Part shown: positions 22,912 through 31,558 of the stretch, one piece after another
How the letters are laid out: each line of letters begins with the position of its first letter
Position numbering within the stretch: position 1 is the first letter of the stretch
DNA from: Verrucomicrobiota bacterium
GTDB lineage: Bacteria; Verrucomicrobiota; Verrucomicrobiia; Opitutales; Opitutaceae
DNA length: 32,643 bases
Assembly: GCA_023433275.1 (NCBI GenBank)
Contig: JAEZDN010000085.1
Coordinates: forward strand, 1-32,643
Reading direction: 5' to 3'
The notes under the pieces: generated by a model
Databases searched by the model: none
Seen by the model: the letters and a program-made list of their open reading frames with translations, nothing else
What the model was told of the DNA's origin: nothing
Translations under genes and position numbers: made by a program

Positions 22912-24354
22912 CTACAGGCTGAGGAATCGCTCGAGCGCCCCGTTGACGTGGTAGGTGAACGCCACCGGTGCGCCGTCCACGCGCCCCGCCACGCGCACGC
23001 GCGCGGACGTCCCCAAGGGTAGGCCCTCTCCGCGCGGCTCGAACCGCATCTCATCCAGTCTAATCAGAACGCTCCCGCCCCGGGCACCGCGGAAAACCTC
23101 GGTCGTCCCCGCGTCCATGATCGCGCCGGAACGCAGCATGGCCGCCGCATTCACCTGCAACTCGGGCGCGCGCTCCGGCCGCATCACGAGGCTTCCGCCC
23201 GCCACGTGCACGCCGTCCCCCTGGATGCGAAGCGCGACCTCGCCGTCGATCTCGCCGCTCAGCCGCGGCGCCACCCCTTGCGTCAATGCGATCAGGCCCG
23301 GCGCCCGCACGCGCTCAGGTCGCACCATGAGGTTCACCACGCTTTGGTTCAAGGAGTAGCGAAATGGATCCACCGTCAATTTCCCGCCCAGGGCGGTGCC
23401 GCTCGTCCGCTGGATCTCAATCTGGCTGCCGCCCCATAATCCGAAATCCGCCGCGACATCTTGCACGACGAGCCGCCCAACCCGCAGCTCGTCCAGGTGA
23501 AGGGCCCCGGACTTCGTTCGCAATTTCCAGAGATCGGAAAACTCCAGCTCCGCCTCGGCGCCGCGTGCCTCGATGTCCCGCGTCCCCGCCCGCATGCTTC
23601 CGTCGGCGAGGCGCACGCGAGCCGTCGCCGCAAAGCGCTGCGCCGTCACCTTGCCCTCGGCCACGCCGGTCAGCCGGCCCTGCATCGTCCACGGCCCCCC
23701 GGGAAGCGAAACCAGCCGCTGCACCTGGCGCGACCAGAGGCCCAGATCCAACGCCGCGCTGTGCACCTGAAAGTCCAGTTCCTGTCCCGCGCGCAGCAGC
23801 GAGCCCGCTCCCGCCAGGTGAAACCCCTCGCCCTCCGCCACCAGGCTCCCCACCCACGAGGTGCCGCTGCGGGGCTGTCCCTCGAGCTGAATCGCAATGG
23901 CCCGGTCGGGCACCGTCGCCATCCGCACCACCAATTCTCCCGCCAACACCAGCGACCGAAACGGCAGGCTCACCGGCTCCCCTTCCCACCCACCGCGTTC
24001 ATAGGTCGACCAGTTCCAGGGATCCACGTCCGACCCGTCCAGCACCACCGGCATCCGCGCCTGCTCGACCCGCACGTCGCCCAGCGAGGCCAGCCACCAT
24101 TGCCGGCGGGCGAGAGTAACGCGCCGCGCGAAGAATGCGTGCGTTCGCACCTTGAACCGCAACTCCTCCACCTCGAGGAGCCACGGCGTGCCCCGGACTG
24201 CCCCGTGCCTGATTTCCGAAGCCCCGGCCATGCGAAGCACGGAACGAACGACATATCCGCCCAGCCAGAGTCGAGCCGCCATGCCAAGGCTGACCGCCAG
24301 CAGCAAAGTTCCTAAAATCCAATACAGGCGACGGGAGCGGGGGGCGGGCAACAT
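22912..24354 (-). CDS. Second YdbH/AsmA-like protein, solitary paralogue
   Basis: A 480-residue protein paralogous to the YdbH-like protein at 19581-21053. Shared landmarks in the same order: an N-terminal membrane helix (about 10-32), RRQWWLASLGDVRVEQARMP (versus RARWWMASLGTLRVEGARVP), ALGGKLTVDPF (versus ALGGHVTAEPF), SGEIDGEVALRI (versus TGRVNGRVPVRF) and a closing VNGALERFL (versus VNGPIEKLI). It ends only two residues after that motif, whereas the first copy has a dozen more. No ynbE or ydbL follows. A role in envelope lipid transport is inferred by homology; whether it shares the single YnbE or works alone is unknown. Transcribed away from the TMEM175-like gene. Confidence 0.82.
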   Translation of the reverse strand: MLPAPRSRRLYWILGTLLLAVSLGMAARLWLGGYVVRSVLRMAGASEIRHGAVRGTPWLLEVEELRFKVRTHAFFARRVTLARRQWWLASLGDVRVEQARMPVVLDGSDVDPWNWSTYERGGWEGEPVSLPFRSLVLAGELVVRMATVPDRAIAIQLEGQPRSGTSWVGSLVAEGEGFHLAGAGSLLRAGQELDFQVHSAALDLGLWSRQVQRLVSLPGGPWTMQGRLTGVAEGKVTAQRFAATARVRLADGSMRAGTRDIEARGAEAELEFSDLWKLRTKSGALHLDELRVGRLVVQDVAADFGLWGGSQIEIQRTSGTALGGKLTVDPFRYSLNQSVVNLMVRPERVRAPGLIALTQGVAPRLSGEIDGEVALRIQGDGVHVAGGSLVMRPERAPELQVNAAAMLRSGAIMDAGTTEVFRGARGGSVLIRLDEMRFEPRGEGLPLGTSARVRVAGRVDGAPVAFTYHVNGALERFLSL

Positions 24355-24473
24355 GGAGCGGAGACGAACCCATTAACCACAAAAGCATCAGCCGGCACAC
24401 GACGAAAATCGCCGACCCGCACCCGGGGCGAATCCGCTGGCCGGCCCGCGCCCGAGACGTCATAGGTTGGCGC

Positions 24474-25214
24474 ATGGCGCGCAAACGCGTGAAATCGTCC
24501 TGGCGGGACCGGCTTCCCGGCCGACACCCCGAGGAACACTTTCATTGGCGCGGCCGGGAGGTGTCCCGGCTCGAGAACCTGACCGACGCGGTCTTCGGTT
24601 TCGCGCTGACTCTCCTGGTGGTTTCGACCGAGGTCCCGCGCGATTTCGAGGGCTTGGTCCAGGTGTTGCGCGGCTTCCCCGCCTTCGTCGCGTGCTTCGC
24701 CATCCTGCTCCTGTTTTGGAACGAACATTATAAATTCTTCCGGCGCTACGGTCTCGAGGATGTCTTCACCCGGTCGACCAATTACCTGATCCTCCTCTTG
24801 GTGTTGTTTTCGGTCTATCCCTTGAAATTTCTCTTCAACGCGGCGCTGGGCGGGGGCGCCGGGCTGAGTCACCCCGACCAGATCTTCTTTATCTACCGTG
24901 TCTACGGCCTGGGCTTCGCCGGCATCTGGACTTTGTATGTCCTCCTCCATGGCCATGCGCTCCGCCTGCGCGAACAACTGCGGCTCACGGAAGCGGAGAT
25001 CATCCTGACCCGGCTCCAACGGAATGAATTCCGGCTTCAGGTCGCCGTGTGCTTCCTCTCGATCGGCCTGACCTATGTCAGCCGCTCCACCTGGCTGCCC
25101 GGCGTCACGTACGCGCTGATTGGACCCCTCGCCGCCTGGAACGGACGATGGCACAGCCGGCAGGTGCAGGCCGCGCTCCTCCGGCAGAAATCGGCCGGCC
25201 TGATGCCGGCCTGA
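24474..25214 (+). CDS. TMEM175-family (DUF1211) membrane protein, putative K+ channel
   Basis: A 246-residue polytopic inner-membrane protein with about six hydrophobic helices (about 38-53, 66-85, 104-124, 140-162, 188-205, 213-228). The first helix carries the family signature RLENLTDAVFGFALTLL, corresponding to the R-x-x-x-F-S-D motif of bacterial TMEM175; here the F-S-D is L-T-D. Bacterial TMEM175 proteins are tetrameric, leak-type potassium-selective channels gated by hydrophobic residues rather than a TVGYG filter. Channel activity is inferred. The hydrophilic, Arg/Lys-rich first 30 residues and the C-terminal ~20 residues are probably cytoplasmic. Single-gene unit, divergent from the second YdbH-like gene. 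Confidence 0.85.
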   Translation: MARKRVKSSWRDRLPGRHPEEHFHWRGREVSRLENLTDAVFGFALTLLVVSTEVPRDFEGLVQVLRGFPAFVACFAILLLFWNEHYKFFRRYGLEDVFTRSTNYLILLLVLFSVYPLKFLFNAALGGGAGLSHPDQIFFIYRVYGLGFAGIWTLYVLLHGHALRLREQLRLTEAEIILTRLQRNEFRLQVAVCFLSIGLTYVSRSTWLPGVTYALIGPLAAWNGRWHSRQVQAALLRQKSAGLMPA

Positions 25215-25260
25215 ACGCGATGCGGGCGCATCACCGCCCCTTCGGGACGGAGGCTCGTAA

Positions 25261-25287
25261 TGGAGCCGGGGCGCCCTCGCCCCGGTT
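25261..25287 (+). repeat. REP-like palindrome (TGGAGCCGGGGCG type)
   Basis: TGGAGCCGGGGCG, CCCT, CGCCCCGG plus TTC: perfect CCGGGGCG/CGCCCCGG stem. An exact second copy occurs at 32554-32580. Lies in the non-coding 25215-25440 stretch, which also has GATGCG-GG-CGCATC at 25219-25232 and no gene. Confidence 0.75.
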
Positions 25288-25397
25288 CACGCTCCCCACC
25301 GAACGCAACAATTCGATCAGCGTCGCGTCACCCGCCGGGCTCAGCCGGAACTATACAGATGGAGCGGAACTGCGGCGTGCGCCCCGCAGCAAGAAAC

Positions 25398-25418
25398 GGG
25401 CGCGGTCAAGCCGCGCCC
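25398..25418 (-). terminator. Probable glgP terminator built from a REP-like hairpin
   Basis: On the minus strand GGGCGCGG-CTTGA-CCGCGCCC, an 8-base-pair stem, is followed by GTTTCTT. It starts 23 bases beyond the glgP stop. The same stem and loop type recurs at 4427 and 6764, so this is a repeat element that could act as a terminator. Confidence 0.55.
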
Positions 25419-25440
25419 CTGCATCATGCATGATTTCGGC

Positions 25441-27936
25441 TCAGGCCACCGGGACGGCCTTCAGTTTCCAGATCTGTTCCGCGTATTCCCGGATCGTGCG
25501 GTCGCTGGAGAATTTCCCCATCCGCGCCGTGTTCAGGATGGCCATCTTCGCCCAGGCCTTCTGGTCGCGATAGGCGGCATCGACGCGGGCCTGGGCCTCG
25601 CAATAGCTGCGGAAATCCGCGAGCAGGAGGTACGGGTCGCCGCCGCCCATCATGCTGTGGTGCAGGGGACCAAAGGCGCTCTTTTCGCCAGGGGCGAAAT
25701 ACTCGCTGCCGATCCAGTCGATGACCGCGCGCAATTCCTCGTCCGCGTTGTAGCGGTCCCACGGGTTGTAGCCCTTCGCCCACAACGCCGCGACCTCCTC
25801 GACCGTCAGGCCAAAGATGAAGATGTTTTCGGACCCAACCTCCTCGCCGATTTCCACGTTGGCGCCATCAAGCGTGCCAATGGTCAGCGCCCCGTTGAGC
25901 GAGAGCTTCATGTTGCCCGTGCCCGACGCTTCCTTGCCCGCAGTGGAAATCTGCTCCGAAAGGTCCGCCGCCGGGATGATCTTCTCGGCAAGTGACACGC
26001 GATAATTGGGCAGGAACGCCACCTTGATCTTCCCGCCGATGCGGGTGTCGGCGTTGATCCGGGCGCCGATGAGATTGATCGCGCGGATGATGTTCTTCGC
26101 CAGATCGTAGCCCGGCGCGGCCTTCGCGGCGAAGACGAACACGCGCGGCACGATGTCGAGGCCGGGATTCTGCAACAGCCGGCGGTACAGCGCGAGGATG
26201 TGGAGCAGGTTCAGGTGCTGCCGCTTGTACTCGTGCAGGCGCTTGATCTGGACGTCGAACAGCGCATCCGGGGAAACGTCGATGCCGCACTCGGCCTTGA
26301 TGACCGCCGCCAGCTCGACCTTGTTGGCGCGCTTCACGGCCATGAAGTCGCGCTGGAACGCGGCGTCGTCCGCGTCCTTTTCGAGGCCGCGCAGCAGGTC
26401 GAGGTCGCGCACCCAGTTCTCGTGGCCCAGGCGCTTCGTGATGAGCGCGGACAGGCGCGGGTTGCATTTCAGGAGCCAGCGGCGGGGCGTGATGCCATTG
26501 GTCTTGTTTTGGAATTTTCCCGGATAGAGCGCGTCGAACTCGGGGAAGAGATCCTGTTTGAGCAGCACCGTGTGGAGCGCGGCCACCCCGTTCACCGTAT
26601 GTGAGCCGGCCACGGCGAGGTTGGCCATGCGCACCTGCTTGCCGCCGTTTTCCTCGATCAGCGAGCACACGCGCTTCTTCTCGTTGTCGCCGGGCCACTT
26701 CGCCTCCACGCCCTGCAACAGGCGGGCGTTGATCTCGTAAATCAGCTGGAGATGCCGCGGCAGCACTTTCTCGAAGAGTGCCACGCTCCATTTCTCGAGC
26801 GCCTCGGGCATCAACGTGTGGTTGGTGTAGGCAAAGGTCTGGCCCACGATGCGCCAGGCGTCCTCGAAACCCATGTTTTCCTCGTCGACCAGGATGCGGG
26901 TCAGCTCGACCACGGCGATGGCCGGGTGGGTGTCATTCAGTTGCACCGCCACCTTCGCGGCAAAATTGTCCCAGGAATTCGCGGGGTTGCGGAAATGCCG
27001 GCGGATGATGTCTCGCAGCGAGCACGCGACGAAGAAGTACTGCTGCATGAGGCGCAGCTCCTTGCCGTTCTCCGTCTTGTCATTCGGATAAAGCACCTTC
27101 GACACGGTCTCGCCGGAGGTCTGCTCGCGGACGGCCTCGAAATAACCGCCGCGGTTGAAGGCCGCCAGGTCGAAGTCCTCGGTGGACTTCGAGGCCCACA
27201 GGCGCAGCAGGTTGACGGTCTTCGTGCCAAAGCCCGCGGTGGGAATGTCGTGCGGTACGCCCAGGATCGTCTTCGTGTCCACCCAGCGCGGCCGATAATT
27301 TCCGCGATCGTCGAAGACATTCTCCACGCGCCCATAAAACCGCACCACCTGGCTGTACTCGGGCCGCACCACTTCCCACGGGTTGCCAAAGCGGATCCAG
27401 TTGTCCGGATGCTCGACCTGGCTGCCATTCACGAACTGCTGCCGGAAAAGGCCGAACTCATAGTAGATCCCGTACCCGAGCGCCGGGTAGTCCAGGGTGG
27501 CCAGGGAATCGAGGAAGCACGCCGCGAGACGCCCGAGGCCGCCGTTGCCCAGGCCCATGTCGACTTCAGCGTCGCGGATCTTCTCGAAATCCTGCCCGAG
27601 CGATTCGAGCGCGGCCCGCGCGCATTCCAACATGTCGGTCGCGAGCAGGTTGTTGCCAAAAAGACGGCCCATGAGGTACTCGAGCGAGAAATAGTAGAGG
27701 CGTCGCACGTTCTGCTCGTTGTGCACCGCCTGGGTCGCGATCATGCGCTCGTGGATCGTGTCGCGCACGGCCAGGGCCGTCGCCACCCACCAATCCTGCG
27801 GCGTCGCCGAGCCCTCATGCCGCGCGAGCGTGGAGATGAGGTGGCGGTGGATGTGCGCCCTCAGCGAGTCCTCGGGATTCTGGGCGGCGGCGGTGGCGGC
27901 TTTCTTGGTGGGCTTGGTGGCTTTGACGGTCGGCAT
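25441..27936 (-). CDS. glgP: Glycogen/starch/alpha-glucan phosphorylase
   Basis: An 831-residue cytosolic PLP enzyme releasing glucose-1-phosphate from glycogen-type alpha-1,4-glucans. The family runs complete: RRLYYFSLEYLMGRLFGNNL near the N terminus, GLGNGGLGRLAACFLDS, VQLNDTHPAIAVVEL, KTNGITPRRWLL, VQIKRLHEYKRQHLN, and the PLP signature EASGTGNMKLSLNGALTIGT with Lys677. Length fits the GT35 glycogen phosphorylases (~800-840) rather than the shorter thermophilic type. A Lys/Thr/Ala-rich leader (MPTVKATKPTKKAATAA) precedes the domain. The ATG at 27936 is preferred; in-frame ATGs at 27951 and 27978 are possible. It follows mutL by 95 bases with a weak terminator between, so it probably has its own promoter. 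Confidence 0.96.
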   Translation of the reverse strand: MPTVKATKPTKKAATAAAQNPEDSLRAHIHRHLISTLARHEGSATPQDWWVATALAVRDTIHERMIATQAVHNEQNVRRLYYFSLEYLMGRLFGNNLLATDMLECARAALESLGQDFEKIRDAEVDMGLGNGGLGRLAACFLDSLATLDYPALGYGIYYEFGLFRQQFVNGSQVEHPDNWIRFGNPWEVVRPEYSQVVRFYGRVENVFDDRGNYRPRWVDTKTILGVPHDIPTAGFGTKTVNLLRLWASKSTEDFDLAAFNRGGYFEAVREQTSGETVSKVLYPNDKTENGKELRLMQQYFFVACSLRDIIRRHFRNPANSWDNFAAKVAVQLNDTHPAIAVVELTRILVDEENMGFEDAWRIVGQTFAYTNHTLMPEALEKWSVALFEKVLPRHLQLIYEINARLLQGVEAKWPGDNEKKRVCSLIEENGGKQVRMANLAVAGSHTVNGVAALHTVLLKQDLFPEFDALYPGKFQNKTNGITPRRWLLKCNPRLSALITKRLGHENWVRDLDLLRGLEKDADDAAFQRDFMAVKRANKVELAAVIKAECGIDVSPDALFDVQIKRLHEYKRQHLNLLHILALYRRLLQNPGLDIVPRVFVFAAKAAPGYDLAKNIIRAINLIGARINADTRIGGKIKVAFLPNYRVSLAEKIIPAADLSEQISTAGKEASGTGNMKLSLNGALTIGTLDGANVEIGEEVGSENIFIFGLTVEEVAALWAKGYNPWDRYNADEELRAVIDWIGSEYFAPGEKSAFGPLHHSMMGGGDPYLLLADFRSYCEAQARVDAAYRDQKAWAKMAILNTARMGKFSSDRTIREYAEQIWKLKAVPVA

Positions 27937-27997
27937 AAGCGGGAGGAACATCACAAGCCGTGCCAACCCGACAGGCAAGGCGGGAGTCTGCCCGAGG

Positions 27998-28020
27998 AAA
28001 AAACCGGGCCGACGCCCCAG
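27998..28020 (-). terminator. Possible terminator after mutL
   Basis: On the minus strand CTGGG-GCGTCGG-CCCGG (one G-T pair) followed by TTTTTT (27998-28003), 12 bases after the mutL stop. The stem is only five pairs, so it is a weak call. Confidence 0.45.
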
Positions 28021-28031
28021 ATTTTCGGGAA

Positions 28032-29837
28032 CTATCGCTGGAAGCGCCGCGACAGTTCACCCCGGCTCAACTCGAAATGCGTGGGCCGCCCGGCGGGACT
28101 GGTGTGCGGGTGATCGCACGAAAACAGGCGCGTCACGAGCGCCAAGGCCTCGTCCGCCCCCGGAGACGGCGGCAACCGCACTGCCTTTTGGGCCGCCAGC
28201 CGCGCGAGCTCCTCCCGCGCCAGGTCGGCCCGGCGCTCGTCCAGCCGCCCCTCGCGCATCAGGCCGACCAGGTCCCGCAGGAACTCCTCCGCGTCGGCGG
28301 GATCCAGCCAGACCGGCACGGCCTCGATCCGGAAGAAGTTTCGCCCGAACTCCCCCACCTCGAGCCCATGGCGCTGGAGAAAGAACAAGCGGTCGATCAA
28401 CAGCGCGCTGGCGATCGCGTCGAGTTCAACGGGCACCGCGAACAACAGGCGCTGGCTCGCGACCTCGCCGATGGAGAACTGCGCCTGCAGCCGCTCGAAC
28501 CACACGCGCTCATGCGCGGCGCGCCGGTCGACCACCACCACGCCATCGGGCGCCTCGAACAGGATGAAGTCCCCGTGCGCCGTGCCCAGGAAACGCCAGT
28601 TCGCGAGCGGAGCAGGCCCACCTGCGCTCGTCGAGGGAGCGGGCGGGGGCATGGGCGCCGCCGAAGCCGGCCGCGTCGGCGCCATCGGCAGGGGCACAAA
28701 GGGTCGGAACGGTTGCGCCATGGCCGGCGATCCGGACGCCAGCGGAACCGCCGGCACGGGTTTCGGCACCGGGTCGCCCGGCATGAGCTCGACGGGCTCC
28801 GGCGGGCGGAGCGCGCTCTCTGCCCGGGGCGCGACGCCGGCCGTCCCGCCAAATTCCCGGAGCGTCTGCAACAGGGCGCGAATGACAAATCCACGCACCG
28901 CGCCCTCGCTGCGAAAGCGCACCTCGCGCTTCGCCGGGTGGACATTGACGTCCACCGCCGCCGGATCGAGCTCGAGAAAAAGCACCGCCACAGGATAGCG
29001 CCCCTTGGCCAACGAGGTCGCGTAGGACTCGATCACCGCATAATGGAGCGTCCGGCTGTCCACCGGGCGGCGGTTGACGAACATGATCATCTCATGCCGT
29101 GTGGCGCGATTGACGCCGGGCTTGCCCATCAGGCCGGAGAGCTTGAGTCCCGCGTCGTTCGCCTCCACCGCGAGCAGGTCCGCCGCCAGCTGGCGGCCGA
29201 AAATCTCCGCCACGCGGTCGCCCAAGGTCGTGCAGCTGGGCGATTGGAAAAGCACGCGGCCGTCCTCGATCAGCGTGAAGGCCGTTTGCGGGCAGGCCAG
29301 CGCGTAGAGTCGCACCGTCTGGATGATGTGCGCGGACTCGGTGGCGTCACTCTTGAGAAACTTGCGCCGCGCCGGCACGGAGTTGAACAGGTGCGACACC
29401 GTGATCCGCGTTCCCGGCGCCAGGCCGCACTCGCGCACGTGGACGAGCTTGCCGCCATTGACGAGGATCTCGGTGCCGCCGGCGGCATCCTCCCGCCGCG
29501 TGCGCAACTCAAAGCGCGACACGCTCGCGATCGATGGCACCGCCTCGCCCCGGAACCCAAAGGTATCGAGGCGGTCCAGGTCCGCCGTCTCGACGAGTTT
29601 GCTCGTGGCGTGCCGCTCCAGCGACATCAGGGCGTCGTCCTTCGACATGCCGCAGCCATTGTCCTCCACACGAATCAGGCTGCGCCCTCCATGGCTGAAC
29701 TCGACCTCCACGCGCGTGGCCCCGGCGTCGAGGGCGTTCTCCACCAATTCCTTCACCACGGCCGCCGGACGCTCAATCACCTCGCCCGCGGCGATCTGGT
29801 TCGCCACCCGGTCGGTAAGGATGCGGATCGTGGGCAT
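28032..29837 (-). CDS. mutL: DNA mismatch repair protein MutL
   Basis: A 601-residue GHKL ATPase that links mismatch-bound MutS to strand incision. All N-terminal ATP-binding motifs are present: VANQIAAGEVIERPAAVVKE with catalytic Glu30, Asn34 in ENALDAGA, DNGCGM (59-64), RHATSK (75-80) and TFGFRGEAVPSIAS (92-105). A long Pro/Ala-rich linker (about 330-420) leads to the dimerisation domain. In that domain the endonuclease motif DQHA-x2-E-x4-E reads DRRAAHERVWFE (437-448), so the Gln and His are both Arg. The ACR-type element reads AAQKAV, and the C-P-H-G-R-P element is interrupted (CDHPH...GRPT, from Cys574). Intrinsic nicking activity is therefore uncertain. No mutS or mutH lies within the window. 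Located 116 bases after argH on the same strand. Confidence 0.96.
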   Translation of the reverse strand: MPTIRILTDRVANQIAAGEVIERPAAVVKELVENALDAGATRVEVEFSHGGRSLIRVEDNGCGMSKDDALMSLERHATSKLVETADLDRLDTFGFRGEAVPSIASVSRFELRTRREDAAGGTEILVNGGKLVHVRECGLAPGTRITVSHLFNSVPARRKFLKSDATESAHIIQTVRLYALACPQTAFTLIEDGRVLFQSPSCTTLGDRVAEIFGRQLAADLLAVEANDAGLKLSGLMGKPGVNRATRHEMIMFVNRRPVDSRTLHYAVIESYATSLAKGRYPVAVLFLELDPAAVDVNVHPAKREVRFRSEGAVRGFVIRALLQTLREFGGTAGVAPRAESALRPPEPVELMPGDPVPKPVPAVPLASGSPAMAQPFRPFVPLPMAPTRPASAAPMPPPAPSTSAGGPAPLANWRFLGTAHGDFILFEAPDGVVVVDRRAAHERVWFERLQAQFSIGEVASQRLLFAVPVELDAIASALLIDRLFFLQRHGLEVGEFGRNFFRIEAVPVWLDPADAEEFLRDLVGLMREGRLDERRADLAREELARLAAQKAVRLPPSPGADEALALVTRLFSCDHPHTSPAGRPTHFELSRGELSRRFQR

Positions 29838-29953
29838 GGTTAGCCGCGGAACGTGCAGAAATTCGCGGTCCCGGCGAGTCTATCGTTGTCCGCCCGACGC
29901 GACAGTTCCCCGGCGGCAATTCCAAGACGACGTTCTGCCGGTCCGGGACGCGC

Positions 29954-31354
29954 CTATCCGAGCAACTTTTTCCAGCGCGCGAACTGGCGCCGGAGCTGCG
30001 CCGGTCCGGGCATGCCGGTGCCGGTGCGGCGCGCCATCGCCTTCGCCAGGTCGAAGGACTCGACCCAGTCCTTCTTGAACGCGGGGTGGATGCTCTGCAC
30101 GTCGGCGAGGCTCAGCGCATTGAGCGCCACCCGCTTCTGCTCCGCCAACTTCACCACGGCGCCGACGGCGTGATGGGCGGTTCGGAAGGCGACGCCCTGG
30201 CGCACCAGGTAGTCCGCCAAATCCGTCGCGAGCAGCGCCGGATCGGCGACCGCGGCCGCGCAACGGTCCGCCTGCACCGTCATGCCGGCAAAAGTCCCGG
30301 CCAGCACCTCAAGGCAAAGTGCGGTCTGGTCATGGCTGTCGAACACCGGCGGCTTGTCCTCCTGCAGGTCGCGATTGTAGGTGAGTGGCAGGCCTTTCAC
30401 GAGCACCAGCAGCGTGTGCAGGTTGCCCTGCAGCCGCGCGGACTTGCCGCGGATCAGCTCCATCGAGTCCGGGTTCTTCTTCTGCGGCATCAGGCTCGAG
30501 CCCGTGCAAAAGGCATCGGGGAGGTCCACGTAGCCAAACTCGCTGCTCATCCAGAGGATCAGGTCCTCCGCCATGCGCGAGAGGTGCACGCCGGCGGTCG
30601 CGCAGGCCGACGCGAAGCCGATGAAGACGTCGCGATCGGCGACGGTATCCATGCTGTTTTGCGTGACCCGCGGCCGGCCCCGGGCATCCACAAAGCCGAG
30701 CGCCTTCGCGGTGAACTCGCGGTCGATCGGCAGGGTCGTGCCCGCAATGGCGCCGGAGCCCAGCGGGCACCAGTTGGCCTGGTCGGCCACGGCCGCGAAC
30801 CGTTCCGCATCGCGCTCGAGCATTTCCAGATACGCGAACAGGTGATGCGCAAGGAACACCGGCTGCGCACGCTGGAGATGAGTGTAGCCGGGAATCAGGA
30901 CCGACGAGTTGGCCTCCGCCACCCGCAGGATGGCGCGCTGGGCCTCGCGGATCCGGCCGGTGAGGTCCGCGCAGGCCGCCTTGAAATACAGCCGCATGTC
31001 CGTTGCGACCTGGTCGTTGCGACTCCGCGCGGTATGAAGCTTGGCGGCGGCCGGCACGCGCGCGGTCAGCGCCTGCTCAATGTTCATGTGGACGTCCTCG
31101 AGGGTCGTCTGCCACTTGAATTTTCCCGCCTCGATTTCCCGCGCGATCGCGTCGAGTCCGCGATGAATCGCGTCCCGCTCCTGCGCGGTGATGAGGCCGA
31201 CCTTCGCGAGCATGGCCGAATGCGCCTTGCTGCCCGCGATGTCGAACGGCGCGAGCCGATGGTCGAACGAGACCGATTCACTGAAACGCAGCATGAGCCC
31301 CGCGGGACCCGCCGAGAATCGCCCACCCCAGGTGGCTTGAGCCTGCTTAGCCAT
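29954..31354 (-). CDS. argH: Argininosuccinate lyase
   Basis: A 466-residue enzyme of the fumarase/aspartase superfamily, splitting argininosuccinate into arginine and fumarate in the last step of arginine synthesis. Hallmarks: WGGRFSAGP at the N terminus, DVHMNIEQAL, KLHTARSRNDQVATDMRLY, PGYTHLQRAQPV, and the superfamily signature GSSLMPQKKNPDSMELIRGK with the catalytic-loop serine. Length matches the family (~460). The ATG at 31354 (MAKQAQATWGGRF) is chosen; a 64-residue upstream in-frame extension is non-conserved and overlaps the intergenic region. It heads a same-strand run argH-mutL-glgP whose gaps (116 and 95 bases) make one operon uncertain. Confidence 0.97.
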   Translation of the reverse strand: MAKQAQATWGGRFSAGPAGLMLRFSESVSFDHRLAPFDIAGSKAHSAMLAKVGLITAQERDAIHRGLDAIAREIEAGKFKWQTTLEDVHMNIEQALTARVPAAAKLHTARSRNDQVATDMRLYFKAACADLTGRIREAQRAILRVAEANSSVLIPGYTHLQRAQPVFLAHHLFAYLEMLERDAERFAAVADQANWCPLGSGAIAGTTLPIDREFTAKALGFVDARGRPRVTQNSMDTVADRDVFIGFASACATAGVHLSRMAEDLILWMSSEFGYVDLPDAFCTGSSLMPQKKNPDSMELIRGKSARLQGNLHTLLVLVKGLPLTYNRDLQEDKPPVFDSHDQTALCLEVLAGTFAGMTVQADRCAAAVADPALLATDLADYLVRQGVAFRTAHHAVGAVVKLAEQKRVALNALSLADVQSIHPAFKKDWVESFDLAKAMARRTGTGMPGPAQLRRQFARWKKLLG

Positions 31355-31558
31355 AGGGGGCCAAGCAACGCCCCGCCCCCACCCTTGGCAACGCGAAAGA
31401 GCCGCGATGGCCTCGGGTTGGGAGTCAGGGTTGTCGGGTGGGAGGCGCAGGCTCCGCTCTGCGCCGAAGGATTCACCCTCGATGATCGCGGTACCGTCAC
31501 CGCCAGCGGGACCCTGCGCGCTTGCCTGCAACTTCCACCGCCGCATGGTGACTCAGTC

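Noticed and set aside
26752..28113. Long plus-strand frame opposite glgP.
   Set aside because: GlgP carries the full PLP signature; the antisense reading is low-complexity and unrelated to any domain.
29954..31546. Longer argH start 64 codons upstream.
   Set aside because: The extension is not like ArgH N termini and would run through the intergenic region; the ATG at 31354 gives the standard M-x-x-x...WGGRF start.
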